From positions 3,968,001-4,032,000 of the forward strand of contig NC_134941.1 of the NCBI RefSeq assembly GCF_051020765.1: a DNA stretch of 64,000 bases, written 5' to 3'. The notes under the pieces are model-generated. The model was given only the letters and a program-made list of their open reading frames with translations. It was not told where the DNA came from and searched no databases. Shown piece after piece: positions 45,166-56,760 of the stretch; position 1 is the stretch's first letter; every line of letters starts with the position of its first letter. The translations under genes were made by a program, and so were the position numbers. Source of the stretch: Lasioglossum baleicum. Taxonomy: Eukaryota > Arthropoda > Insecta > Hymenoptera > Halictidae.

Positions 45166-46218
45166 TTTCTGACTTACACCAATATTTCACTAATACACAG
45201 CATAATATACTCTGTAGTCATGGAGTCTCTGACTTTCTTCTCTTAAAAATTGGTTTAATATTTTGAAAATTTTACTATTTAATGAGTGCTAGGGGTTGTT
45301 GAAGATTTTTTGAAATAACGATTAAATTCGATAAAAGATACTTGGTGTACAATATATTTTTCATTCGTATGTTGATTCGACGACTATTTTTTGGGAAATC
45401 GAAAGGGGGACGAACAGTGTTCGTGTCTCGACGCTAAGTGAGAGATTTCGTAGTGAAACACTTTTCTCCTTTTTCGAAGCTATCGAAGGTCTGAATTTTC
45501 TCCGATTTCCTCGCGACATTTCCCTCCCGGGAAAAAAGGGGCAAGTGTCAGCTACCGCTTACGACGAAGTATTTATCCGAGCGGGGAGGGTGAGCGTGCG
45601 AGGGTGAAATGTAAAAGCAATCAGTCGCTTTAAAAGATTCACGAACCGTCCAAAGGGACGCCAAGATGCGCCATTATAGATTCTATTATGCTCGGTTTTG
45701 GTGAGAGTTAAAGAGACTAAATAATTCCTCGTTCCCGATCGTGTGGGCGACGAAAATGTTTAGTTCCTTCCTCGAGCGTAGGGCTCCCCTACTTTTTCCA
45801 CATTCGACATTGTTCTCTTGCTCTAAAAATTTAACACAAAGTTCCTGTTATACAACAGTTCTTAATCTCATCGTCTTTAGTGATTTAAATACATAGAAAT
45901 CGAATAGGATCATTTATTGATTCATTTCATCAAGACATTATTGAGAAACTTTTCTAAAATTTCAATGATCTCGAAATTTTCATATTAATTGGTAGAGTAA
46001 TAACCGTAATATTATTGTTATATTCAATGATTTAACACGTGGACTGCCACACGAATCTGTCAGCGTTATTAATAACAATTGTTACTTACTTGACAATGAA
46101 ATTTTCACCTATAATTTAGATAATCTCAGCATTAAGATATTCAGAGGTATTCATTTCATGACAATCATTTTTAAGTAATTCCATAGCCATTCAATGACTT
46201 AATGACTTAATATTATTA
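45166..46218. other. Non-coding stretch, nothing recognised
   Basis: A GC-richer patch at about 45370-45790 without coding support; AT-rich elsewhere. Confidence 0.35.
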
Positions 46219-46400
46219 CCAGACTGCGGATTTTGATGCATTTCGAAGAAATTATCTCGGTGAAATATAAAACGGTACATGATAGTAGATTGTTTTTAAT
46301 GCGACAAAATCATTAAGGGATGAAATCAATTTTTATTTTACTCCTGCTTCCCACAATGAATGCAGAACATTTTTATTTTACATAAAGATCCGCAGTTTAG
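46219..46400 (-). mobile_element. hAT-like MITE, subfamily C
   Basis: It starts CAGACTGCGGATTTTGATGC and ends CATAAAGATCCGCAGTTTA. ATTATTAC before and GTTATTAC after match at 7 of 8. The interior AAATCATTAAGGGATGAAAT is the inverse of the copy at 37561. Confidence 0.8.
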
Positions 46401-46407
46401 TTATTAC

Positions 46408-46608
46408 TAGACTGCGGATCTTTATGCAATTATGGCTTTTGAAATTTTTTTAAAAATGTTAAGATATAAAATATGACAGGATTTAGTACGATTTTAATTG
46501 ATTTCAGATCTAAAAAGACTACTACCATGGAAAATAAGATTCTATTTTATTGCACCGTCTTAAAATTCGTCTACAAAAATTGAAAATTGCATAAACATCC
46601 GCAGTCTA
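46408..46608 (-). mobile_element. hAT-like MITE, subfamily B, adjacent to a subfamily C copy
   Basis: It starts TAGACTGCGGATCTTTATGC and ends AAACATCCGCAGTCTA. GTTATTAC before and GTTATTAT after differ at one base. It shares the GTTATTAC block with the preceding MITE, so the two inserted next to one another at the same target. Confidence 0.85.
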
Positions 46609-48799
46609 GTTATTATATATTACTTACTAATTGTCTGTTAGTATTTCTAAAATGTACAGGGTCTCCCAAAAATGTATAACCCAACAGTTCATCAAACTCC
46701 TACTGGTTTTTAATATTGACACGCGCGAATGAAATTAATTTCCAATGATTAAAATTCTTATTGCTCATCGGTCGAACAGATACGTTCATCGATAATTCAG
46801 CTATTGAGTGCTAAAAGCATTTTGCACAATGGAAAGACGTAACTGAAGTTCAAAGGATCGACGTTTCTATCGCGCAATCGAATGATCGTTGCGGTTCAGG
46901 GCCGCTAAAAGAATGATTTTGGTTCGTTTAACAGTGAAGATGTCTTCTTGGTCGCTTTCATGCCACGATACTCGACGTTCATGCGTTATACTCGTTCGAG
47001 TGTTTGACCGGCTTCCGAGGGAATCTTATGCTAGGAGAGGATGAACGGTGGGGGTGGGAAGGGTACGGGTGGAAGCACGTTCCCACAAAAGAGTCGAGAG
47101 TAACCAATAAGTAGCGGGGATTCAATTATTTTCGGTCGGTGAACACTTCGAAGTAGCCTTTTTCATCACGAGAAGAGGCGGAGAGAGAAAGATAGAGAGA
47201 GAGAGAAAGATTCGTATGATATCTGGTTTTCATCCCTGGCAGCGATGAAAGAACTCCGGGCTTATGATTCCGTTCGACAGTTCCCTCTTGATACGAGGAG
47301 CTATTTCAACGGCGAATGTACGTATTATTTCTTAGTGGCAATATCGCATTGTTGCACGGAATTACGCCGCGGACGGTCTCGATTCCTTTTCATCTGCAAC
47401 GAAATTACAAGAAACTATTAAAATTATTATTGTCGCCGCGGAGAGTACCTCTGTTCCTACACATTCACTGTAGCTAATGAGCATTGTCGATCTCCTCTTT
47501 GTGACCGGGAATAAAATGGCCGACTGAACAATGAGCTTTTCAACATAATTCTATCAAAAAATATTTAATCCGTTACAACTCTATATTCTCCTTCGTTCAA
47601 ATGGCGAAGGTAAAATTTATTGTGTTCATTTTATGCAGTTATGATTAAAACGAGAGTTCACATAATTTAACGCAAGTGGAGTATTATATTCTGTTTCTTA
47701 TTAGTTGAACAATAAAATAGACAATTTATTAAACTCTAACGATAATTACTTCGTTCTATTTCGTATATTCTTACTAGGAGTGTGTAGACTATCTTTCGGG
47801 ATACCGCCCGGCCGGATCAGACCCGACCCTGAGGTTCGTGCAACCGCACCCCTAATTCTTACGCGAGATTCGTTATTATTGAAAAGGATTAATCTCCATC
47901 AAAATATTGGTAACGGCTACGGTTCTCATTAATAGGTTCATTAACTCGTACAATCTTGTTTACAAAGGTATTCGTAGACCAGCGATTACAATTGTAAAAA
48001 GCAATGTGAATCGTCTTTGCGAGCTCCAACAATTCCGACCACGCGACTGACATACATATAAGTAATCGACGACCACGGAGAAGGATTCGATTATTTTTGA
48101 CAACCCTCCCGAAAGCTTTATCCAACAATGAGAACTATCGAGTAGACCGACTGATTTTAAGCATCTCTTTGAGGCGCGGTTCCTTTGTCATTCGGATTGT
48201 TAAACGGACACTGACGGCGCGGTGCTTTCCGATTCAGATTACAGAACCGAAAAGAAGGAAACCTATTTTCATCTACATGGGAGACTGTCGCGGGAGATCG
48301 ATTTCGCCCGTCACTGTTCGCAGTACGGTCTAGAACGATGGTTGTTAATTGATAAATCGAGGACAGCCGCGCAAATCAACGAAGAAGCGGCTCGTGAACG
48401 CTTAGCAAATTAACATTTAATTACGGGATTCGGGTATTTTATTTTACGGCTTTTGTCTATTGAGCGTCTGCTTCCTTGTGGAACGATTGGAAATCCCTGA
48501 CAGGCAATTAAATCGCAATTAGTTATTGAACGAAATGTTCGTAAATTAAACTTTGTCCCCGCTTAATTATTACCTTTGCTATCTGCTACCGGCTTGGTCT
48601 GTCCATTTGTATATCATCGTTTATTGTGTCGGAATTAAAATAAGATATGGAATTTGTTTCCACTGGAATAATGAACGTAATTTACAATTAGCGTTTCGTG
48701 GAAGTAATTTTTGTTGATGGAAGTCTGATGAGATATGCCAGATGGTAACAATTGAACATTGGTGTGCAACAGTTTCATTTCAGAAACATAATGTGATAA
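46609..48799. other. Non-coding stretch; element end and GA microsatellite
   Basis: TACAGGGTCTCCCAAAAATG at 46656 resembles a Tc/mariner left end with no partner found. A GA-rich microsatellite lies at about 47170-47211. 47790-48420 is moderately GC-rich with no domain in its frames. Confidence 0.35.
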
Positions 48800-48880
48800 A
48801 CAGACTGCGGTTCTTTATGCGAAATAAATATTTTCTGCGACACTCATCAGAAATATCTCTTTTTCTTTTTTATAATTAAT
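48800..48880 (+). mobile_element. hAT-like MITE left end, truncated
   Basis: CAGACTGCGGTTCTTTATGC followed by GAAATAAATATTTTCTGC is the family left terminus. The remainder is lost after about 80 bp. Confidence 0.55.
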
Positions 48881-49800
48881 GATCGGAACAACTTACCTCG
48901 GGAACTTTCAGGCCCGGTCGCAAGTGTTCACATAAATCTATACAATTCCGCTCTAGCATGCCCAGCGCAGCCAATTAAATTGATCTTAAATAGACTTCCG
49001 CGTGAGGGAAACATTAAATTAATTCGAATCTCTTCGGTGTCATGCGTGTCAAGACGAAATTAATTTCACGATGTTCCTCACAGTTTGAGTGAGCCCGGTT
49101 CATCAAAAGCTTTCTCGCGACAACAGCTCGCTCGAACGGCTCGCAAAGTGGCGAGAGGATCCTTTGTTCGTTCAGAGCCCAACCACCGATTTCTTCAGTT
49201 GCTTACTTCTGGGAAGACTCCGCGTTCCTTCTTCGAGAGCAGAACGCGCGATGACGGCGCGGCGCGGTGTTTCTTCTGTCTCGGGCACTCGGCCATATTT
49301 TGATAAAACGACGGAACGAAGGAAACTATCACGGGCGTTCCCTTTGTTCCCCGAGCACCGTGGAAATTTATTTAACTCGGATAATTGTTGTTGTTCCGGT
49401 GACCTGCGTCTCTCGCTCGCGTCTGTCTCTCGTTTATTAAGTCCGTTCCGTCGCCGTCGCGCCGCGTCGTGATGTCCTTCGTCACGCGTCGCCGAAATGA
49501 CGTTAGGCAAATTGCACGTCGCGGAGGGTCGTTTAGCCGACTGTGAGAGTTTATTTTCGTGTAAACATTAACCGCGCCCTCGATCGCTTTAAGCACATCT
49601 ACCCGCGTGAATAAATTCCCTCGTTGAAACGATCGCGCGTCGTTAATAGCGATGTCGGATCCTTGAGGCACAGAAAATTTCAGCGTGTCTACCGGTCGAC
49701 TACATTACGAGCATAATTAAACCGCGGACGTTTATGGAGATTCGCGCGTTTTTCAGGAATAATTTACAGTTACTGGAATTAAACGGAAACCCGCGCTACC
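48881..49800. other. GC- and CpG-rich block, candidate regulatory island
   Basis: 49085-49790 is GC-rich with overlapping frames on both strands and no domain. It ends directly at a TATA-like motif. A promoter role is possible but unproven. Confidence 0.35.
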
Positions 49801-49808
49801 TATAAAAG
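49801..49808 (+). promoter_or_regulatory. TATA-box-like motif
   Basis: CCTATAAAAGGCTCC straddles 49799-49813 and matches the TATAAAAG core, following a CpG-rich block. The expected start, about 30 bp on, falls in the CA repeat. No transcript or frame downstream supports it. Confidence 0.2.
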
Positions 49809-49826
49809 GCTCCTCCCCCGCAGACG

Positions 49827-49827
<1 letters not shown>

Positions 49828-49859
<32 letters not shown>
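49828..49859. repeat. CA microsatellite, 16 units
   Basis: An uninterrupted dinucleotide repeat of 32 bp. Confidence 0.95.
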
Positions 49860-49862
<3 letters not shown>

Positions 49863-50288
49863 ACATATTTTATTAAAACATTATTACAATCTTTTTCTAT
49901 GTTCTCCGTAGCCGAAAGCGAGCGTCTGCGGAACTCATTTCCTCATATTTTAATAAATTTTTGCCGGTATTATATTTATGTAATATTCACCCTCATATGC
50001 GCCGCAGTGATGTTTGCATATCCTAGAATAATATTTGATCCATTTTTACTTTACACAAACGTTTTATGGTACCCAAAGAAACGAAAGACAATGGCTGAAA
50101 TTTCACCCTGGAAAAAATATGAGGTCTAACTAAAGTTAATTATCTCACTTCCAGATATGTTTGATATTCAAATTAATTTCGCGAACTTTCAAGATCGGAA
50201 AGTCTCGTTACTCTCGTGTTTCAATTATTACTATGTATTGGTTTAAACTAAATAAGGTTTATGCAGCATATACAGCTAGGAGCAAAAC
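49860..50288. other. Non-coding stretch, nothing recognised
   Basis: A 76-codon + strand frame at 49899-50129 is hydrophobic in its middle but has no recognisable family and AT-rich codons. Not called. Confidence 0.3.
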
Positions 50289-50849
50289 TGATCACACACA
50301 CTTCAAATCAGAATAACTTTTTTATGAATAGATCAAACGACTTCAATTTCTCTGTAGGGCTAGAAGAATTAGTTTAGTAAATGACGTCTAAAAACTATGT
50401 TGAAAAAATACGTTTGATCGAAATTGTGAAAAAAAAATGGTAAAAATTGATTTCTACGATTTTTTTAGCTGGGCCAATAACGAAAATTTAAAAGATGTGT
50501 TTGGTCAACTCGTATAAATTATATACGCTCCGAAAATTTAATCGGTTCACGAGTTATGAACGATGAAAAGTGACAAAAAGGCCGAAAATCTAGAAAAATT
50601 GCAATTTTTACCACGTTTGACCGTTTATAACTCGTGAACCAATTAACCAAACACGTCTTTTAAAGTTTCGTTATTGACCCAGCTAAAAAAGCCGTAGAAA
50701 TCAATTTTTACTATTGTTTTTCACAATTCTGACCAAATGCATTTTTTCAACATATTTTTTATATGCGATTCTCCTAGCCTTACAGAGAAATTGAAGTCGT
50801 TTGGACCATTCATGAAAGAGTTATTCTGATGTAAAGTGTGCGTGATCAG
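50289..50849. repeat. Long palindromic element, family P, copy 2
   Basis: The ends CTGATCACACACACTTC and AAAGTGTGCGTGATCAG enclose arms sharing AAATCAGAATAACTTTTTTA, AATTTCTCTGTA, AGCTGGGCCAATAACGAAA and AACTCGT, around a centre near 50570. It aligns with copy 1 at 15305-16055 without that copy's left-arm insertion. Confidence 0.8.
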
Positions 50850-51050
50850 TAGACTGCTGATCTTTAAGCAAAATAAAAAATGTTTGCATTGATTGCAAGA
50901 CACAGGAGTGAAATAAAAATTTCTTTCCTCTTTTAATTATCTGATTAAGCTGAAACCAGTACGCTGATGTCTTTAAATCGTTTTAATATGTCTACTGCTT
51001 TAAATTGTGCTTACCCATTTTTGTCATAAATGCATAAAATCCGCAGTCTA
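50850..51050 (+). mobile_element. hAT-like MITE, first of a tandem pair
   Basis: It starts TAGACTGCTGATCTTTAAGC and ends TGCATAAAATCCGCAGTCTA. GTGATCAG flanks it at 50842-50849 and 51051-51058, a perfect 8-bp duplication taken from the end of the family P palindrome. Confidence 0.9.
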
Positions 51051-51058
51051 GTGATCAG

Positions 51059-51241
51059 TAGAAATAAAAAATGTTCGTATCGATTGCAGGACACAGGAGT
51101 CAAATAAAAATTGTGTTCTTCTTTTAATTATCCTATTAAGCTGAAACTAATACATCGATGTTCTTAAATATTTTGAACATGTCCACTGCTTTAAAATGTA
51201 CGTGCCCATTTTTGTTATAAATGCAAAAAATCCGCAGTCTA
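51059..51241 (+). mobile_element. hAT-like MITE, second of a tandem pair, left end deleted
   Basis: TAGAAATAAAAAATGTTCGT shows that about 18 bp after TAG (ACTGCGGAT... of the family) are missing, then the core follows and it ends AAAATCCGCAGTCTA-style at 51241. GTGATCAG recurs at 51244-51251 after an extra TA, a third copy of the target site. Confidence 0.8.
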
Positions 51242-51251
51242 TAGTGATCAG

Positions 51252-52866
51252 TTATACACGAGTTACAACTATACACGAGTTTTCCAAGTTCAACGTATAC
51301 ATTAATTATTTTGGAAACAGAATATCTTTGCGACCTACTAGGAAAATTAATAAATTACTAACGTCTAGCGTGCCAGGCGTTTCACTCGACGGTGTTCTAG
51401 CATTTTATCACTGTCTGTTGAAGGCACAGAAAGTAGACACCGGCTGGCCGTAGGCCTGACATCCATTTAAATGGATTCCCAGTAATCCAATTTGCCGGTT
51501 GAACGATATTAATGGATCGAAACAATACCCACTTTTTTCTCGCTCGATACGGAATAATACTTAAATATTATTCTTAACGAGCCTGAGGCTGATTTTTCAT
51601 GTTTCTTCGCGAAATATCGGCCCTCTCTTTCTTTTTCACCGGCATGCCTGCCGCCAGACCCTCGAGCGATTAAGCAATGCTCGGCAGAGGAGTCGAGTGG
51701 TTTAACGTCGAATATCGTCGGGAATTTGACGGGAAAACGATTTTGATTCTTCGTCCTCTCAGTGAATTTAAAGCGACTTCAATGGCAGCCGGCTCTCCCT
51801 TCGTAGACACGATTATGCGAGTCGATAAATCTCGCCGCGTTGAATTCAACAGTGTGCAAATTAAACCTTGTACAACTTCGTCGCCGGTTCGTTCACTCCA
51901 CCCTCCCCGATAAATAAACTTACACCGACTTGAAAATAACGTTATTTCACAATACAATTTATCCGGAGACGCGCTTCTGAAATATATTACTTGATTGGTT
52001 TGTTCGTGATGGTAAAAGATTGTATAAACAATATTTAAACATCTATCGCTTTAAAGATAAAATATTACTTCATCATCGTCCATTTGCATTACAGACATAA
52101 ATTTATTAGTAGACTGCCGTATTTATGCATTTATGTATGAGTAAGAGAAATAAATAAATCAGTGAACGCATATAAAATTTTAACGTATACCGTTATATTA
52201 TTCTCGACTTATTGAAATTATTAAGAGAAGATACATACTTTTATTTAACCCAAGTTTTTCGTAATTATTATTATTTTCGTGATTTATTTATTGAACATTA
52301 CGTATATACTGGGTTCAAGGGTAATAGAATATATATATGGTGAAAACTCGCTCTACTTTATGATAGAGCTCGTTAAACAATGCAAAATTTTCCTGTACAA
52401 TAGATTAGAGATCGATTTGCATCCTGTAGATATTTTCTAAGCCACAATAAAAATATTCACCATATACAAATCGATGTTTAAATAGAAACTAATAATGATT
52501 CTATTAATCATCCATGAAGATACGCTGTGACGGATTATTCTAACACAAAAGTGATTGTAACTTTGACAGGACAAGTAAAACATATGTTTGTATAAAATTT
52601 TTTCTTCAACGAATCAGTTTCACTAAAAAATAGATTTGCCCAATTTTTACACCAAAGTCTCCAACTAATGGTCCGAGTGTTAACACCTACAAAAAGTTTG
52701 AAACCGCATCACAAAATAAGCACGCCAAATTCATCTAGCCCCAGCAGCCAGCCAAGCATCAATTCAATAAAACTAAAGAATCGCTTGCACCGCGAGGGTT
52801 AGAAAAACGATGTAGCCTCCGGTATCGCGATATCCCTTACACCGAGCAAAATATCGAAGAAAATCG
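51252..52866. other. Non-coding stretch
   Basis: TAGACTGCCGTATTTATGCA at 52111 resembles a hAT-like MITE terminus, without a partner. 51580-51910 is GC-richer with frames on both strands and no domain. AT-rich elsewhere. Confidence 0.35.
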
Positions 52867-54167
52867 TCAGACGGCGCGATTCAATCCAGCAAGACACCCC
52901 TGTAGTAGGGAAGAAGACTCGATCTCACCCTCTTCGCGACGGTTCCGCCAGAAGGCGGCTCGTAATTCGTCGCGCCGATTAAACTGATTTGTCGATCGCG
53001 ATTGCCTTCGAGACGCGGCGGAACAGCCGCCGTCGAGCCGCAAAAAGGAACAAATTGCGGCCCCCGGTAAAAAGACGAGGGTTTCGGTAGGAGAAGCCAG
53101 CAGCAGGGTGGTAGTTGTGGGCGAGGGAATAACGAAATTAAAAGCGTCTGCTGTCGCAGCTAGGCGGTGAGGGTTGCCTGGGGCTGCCGAGCGAGGCCTG
53201 ACGGTCCGGCTGAGTGAAAATAATAGAATAGTACACCGACAGCCGGCATTGTCCCGAATAAAGTTTACGTTCCGTCCTCGGCGTCGCCCTTTCGCGACAC
53301 TTTTTCCCTTTCTCCGTGTCACTGCCCCGCCGCGGGACGGGGCTGTGTTTCTGGCTCGTCTCTGGCTCGTCTCTGACGACTCCCGAACCTCTGTCTCATA
53401 TTTCCATTTCTCTCCCCCGAATAAGCCAGCGTTCTCTCTTCTCTCCTGGCCAGCCAACCACCCCCGGCCTCCCACACTTTCTCCGCGTCGTTCCCCGACA
53501 GGGGAGCCCTCTTTCTTCCCTAGGTAGTCGCGCAAACCCGCGAAACTCCGACGGGAATGCTGTTTCGCGGGAATAATAAAGGAATGGAATGACTTTAAAG
53601 TAGATGAGAGAGGGACGCGCCGCGCCGGAGGAGCGAAATTCCTCGGCGAACCGACGACGACCGGTTCTTCTCACCCCACCCCTTCAACCCTCTCGACGAT
53701 CTTCCAGGCGCCGCGCCGTTCCGTTTCGAACAAATATGTGTTTTTCCTGGCACGGTTGCTCGCCGACTGGTACACCGGAATCCGAGCGTCTTTTGTACGT
53801 GGAAACGGTGCTTCAGCCAGGCTACCGGATTCGCACGGTGAATTATGGATTCCCGGCAGTGGTTCGAGCTAAGGCGTTACGGTGACGCGGAATCCTGCCG
53901 TGTTCCAGCGCCGAGCCGGTGTCTTCCTTGTTTGAGGTGAGAGGTATCGTGTTCGCGGCGAAACACTAGCTTGTTTCGGGAGTCTGCGTTCTTTGGTGGC
54001 CGTCAGTTTTCATGGGGCAATGTGTGCGTCGCGTCGGTGGCTGCCTGCCGAACAGCTACCCTGCGATTTTCACTTACACCGGAACCGAGACGCAGACGTA
54101 GAGATGTAGACCGCGAATCTTTGTGGAAGGTAAGAATTGTTTACCTCGCTTGTGATTCGTTCCTTAA
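52867..54167. other. Strongly GC-rich block
   Basis: Frames up to about 220 codons occur on both strands, all Arg/Pro/Ser-rich and mutually overlapping, which I read as composition effects. TTTGTGGAAG|GTAAGA at about 54129 is a good splice donor, so a non-coding 5' exon ending here is possible. No known protein is encoded. Confidence 0.4.
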
Positions 54168-54528
54168 CCACGCAGTTGATTTTCCTAGTTCACACCGTCA
54201 ATTTTTTAAACATACTCTCCGAACTACTTTACTTTACTGTTTACCGCCCAATGCGACTCATATCATCCAACCATGCGACGTCACTATCTTCAAACCTCTT
54301 AAAACTGCGTGGAAGCAGGTAGTTCAAAATCATAAACAAACAACTAACAAATATATAACGAAATCTAATTTTGCTCCTCTATTCCAAAAAGCTTTCGATC
54401 AAGCAATAAATGAAAATATCATCAAGAATGGCTTTAGATGTTGTGGATTATATCCATTAGATCCAGATGCGGTAAACTACAATAAAACGATGTCCTTTCG
54501 ACGAAATGAAATATTAATTCTAAATTAG
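54168..54528 (+). pseudogene. pogo/Tigger-type transposase fragment (C-terminal DDE part)
   Basis: The frame reads VDFPSSH, close to the second catalytic-Asp motif (DGHSSH or DNAPSH), then LLYCLPPNATHIIQPCDV, the third catalytic-Asp motif (LQPLDV), with 32 residues between the two Asp. FKPLKTAWK follows, as in the family. It ends at a TAG at 54526-54528 after a DPDAVNY tail. The DNA-binding domain and first Asp are missing, so this is a relic. The open frame continues upstream into unrelated GC-rich sequence to 53971. Confidence 0.85.
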
Positions 54529-54860
54529 TTTTAAAAAATTAATTCTAGGGGATTTTTTGTGATTAAAGTGTTAAATAAATAGGAGAATATTGTTTAATAA
54601 TTTTGTTCATTCATTGGACCATCATTGTTCAATTACTAGAATGTAGTGTTCATTGACTGGTATTTTATATATTTTTTATTTAACGTTTAATAAAGACAAA
54701 TAATAATAATCTCATTTTATTTGTGTTCATTTATTTTTGATAAATGAAGTATAGGGAGCCATTTGGCATATATGAGATTCCTTTAATTCACATATTTTTT
54801 TTTTAAATACAATATTTTCCTGAACAATTTCTTAAATGTTCATTCACTGGTGCAGTTACC
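54529..54860 (+). mobile_element. 3' flank of the pogo-type element
   Basis: AT-rich sequence follows the transposase stop. GTTCATTCATTGGACC, GTTCATTGACTGG and GTTCATTCACTGGTGCAG recur at 54604, 54650 and 54838, and the last may be the terminal repeat. The left end of the element was not found, so the boundary is inferred. Confidence 0.4.
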
Positions 54861-54989
54861 CTATCACGCTTATATTAACTTGCCGTGTTGTTGTTGTATG
54901 CGTCAAGTCTTGTAGTCGAATTTTAAACCTCTTCCCATAGTCCAATCTTGCTGAAGTTTTGTATACACACTTGTTTCCGATGACAGTAA

Positions 54990-55545
54990 AAGTAAGAAAT
55001 AAAGTATATAGAAAAAACTTTTTAAAAACCACGCTTATATCAAAATGCACTAAAAAGGAGAAAATAATACTTTTCCTGGTTCTCCATAAAATACCGAATC
55101 CAGTTAAATGATTAATAATATATTTCCCCAAAATTTTACACAATTAGTTCAAAATTTCTTCTGTTATAAAATTAGTGTCCGAACAGATAGAAAAATTTAA
55201 TATAAATTTAAATAAAATCATGACATTAGTGACTATAAATAAAATCGTGGAGCGCCCACGAAGATTACGTCAATATGTATAGTTTAGCGCTCCACGCCTT
55301 TACTTTTATGGTCACTAATGCCATGATTTTATTTAAATTTATATTAAATTTTTCTATCTATTCCGACACTAATTTTATAACAAAAGAAATTTTGTTAAAA
55401 TTATTTGGAAGAATATTATTAATCATTTAACTGGATTCGGTATTTTATGGAGAAACAGGGGAAAAATTATTTTCTCCTTTTCAGTGCACTTTAATATAAG
55501 CGTGGTTTTCAAAAAGTTCTTTTTACATATTTTTTCTAGACAGTG
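54990..55545. repeat. Long palindrome, family S, long form
   Basis: The arms share AAACCACGCTTATAT, GCACTAAAAAGGAGAAAATA, ACCGAATCCAGTTAAATGAT, AAATTAGTGTCCGAACAGAT and TAAATTTAAATAAAATCATG, mirrored around a centre near 55268 (AGATTACGTCAATATGTATA). It is about 200 bp longer than the copy at 32939 because each arm keeps a segment that copy lacks. No frame. Confidence 0.85.
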
Positions 55546-56760
55546 TTCGCTTCCCTCCGAATGGAATAGCAAATTTAATTATTCACCAAACATTAAGCAG
55601 TGAAATGACAACCCCTACCGTTCAATGGTTGCGCTAATGAGTCGTTCAGATCTATGGTGTTAATTACATTGTTTTTTTACTCATCTCTTCAAAATTTAAT
55701 TTCTAAGTCTGGAGAAATAATTCCGGCACTTAAATACGGATGATGTGGCACTCAATGTGTTAATAGATTTAATAGTTTGAAGATGACACAACATTTGTTC
55801 AGTTCTTTTCTTTCGTTGCAGAACCTCGATCTTTGTATACGTTATCGGTCCCGTTACGTGCAACGAGCGAGATTCTACTGTATGTCTTAAGCGACGTCCA
55901 TTACCCACTTCTCCGTTGCACTATCAGCGCGCAAAGTCAATAGTCTAGTAATTAGGAGTCGAATTTTGTTTTTCCCGGGGAGTGGAGTGTTCGTTGCTCG
56001 GAGTCGGTGTCCAATTAGACCGCAAACGTAGACAGAATAAATTGCGAAAGCGGGCGATCAACGAATCTGGACCTCGTTAGGAGACGAGTCTGCCAAGGGA
56101 AGAAACAGAGAGGACGGAAGCCACGGGGATGATTCATGGGAACTGCGTGCGCGGAACGCGACTGTAACGATATTACCGCGGACTCCACAATTGCGGTATT
56201 GTTAAGCTCTCCGGGTCCAATGAGTAGGCGCGCAAATAATGGGGGATGAAGGTTCGTCTGGCGACGTGTGCGCGCACGGGGGGCCTATAGAAACCAGACG
56301 TCGACGAGGGGTTGGAAAAGTACAATTTTGTCGTACATCTTGAACGCTAGACACCCGACACCGTGACGGGAAGGTCAGGGGGCGCAAAGTGATTCGAAAT
56401 GGAGAAAGAATGGCAGACGTTACCAGGCTCCGTATGTATGCGTGATATTAATGGCGTTAGACGGGGCTTTTTGTTGGGGCTTTAGTGGCTCGGCAACGAG
56501 CTACGCCGGGAGTTTGCATGAATCGCAGCCAAGAAATTGATTCCGGCCCCGAGACGTTGGATAACTTTCCTCCGCTAGCAATGGGAACGATGACTGGTCC
56601 ATTTTCGTCGTGCAAATGGGCCAATTCGGAAGGGCGAACCCTTTTCCTTTTCACGGGCCGCATGCCAGAATACTCGTAACTCTTTGCTGCAACGAAACGG
56701 AGAGTGTTGCGAGGCAAGATTTTTTCGTGGCAGGCCATCTATCATCTGTATTATACTATA
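55546..56760. other. Non-coding stretch, GC-rich second half
   Basis: 55920-56700 is GC-rich. Frames at 56202-56738 on both strands overlap and have no domain. No element end until 56761. Confidence 0.35.

Noticed and set aside
52867..53535. 222-codon frame on the - strand
   Set aside because: Low-complexity Arg/Glu/Gly/Ser content in a strongly GC-rich block, with equally long frames on the other strand and no domain.
54108..54128. TAGACCGCGAATCTTTGTGG resembling the hAT-like MITE terminus
   Set aside because: Only part of the terminus matches and nothing of the MITE interior or other end follows; probably coincidence in GC-rich sequence.
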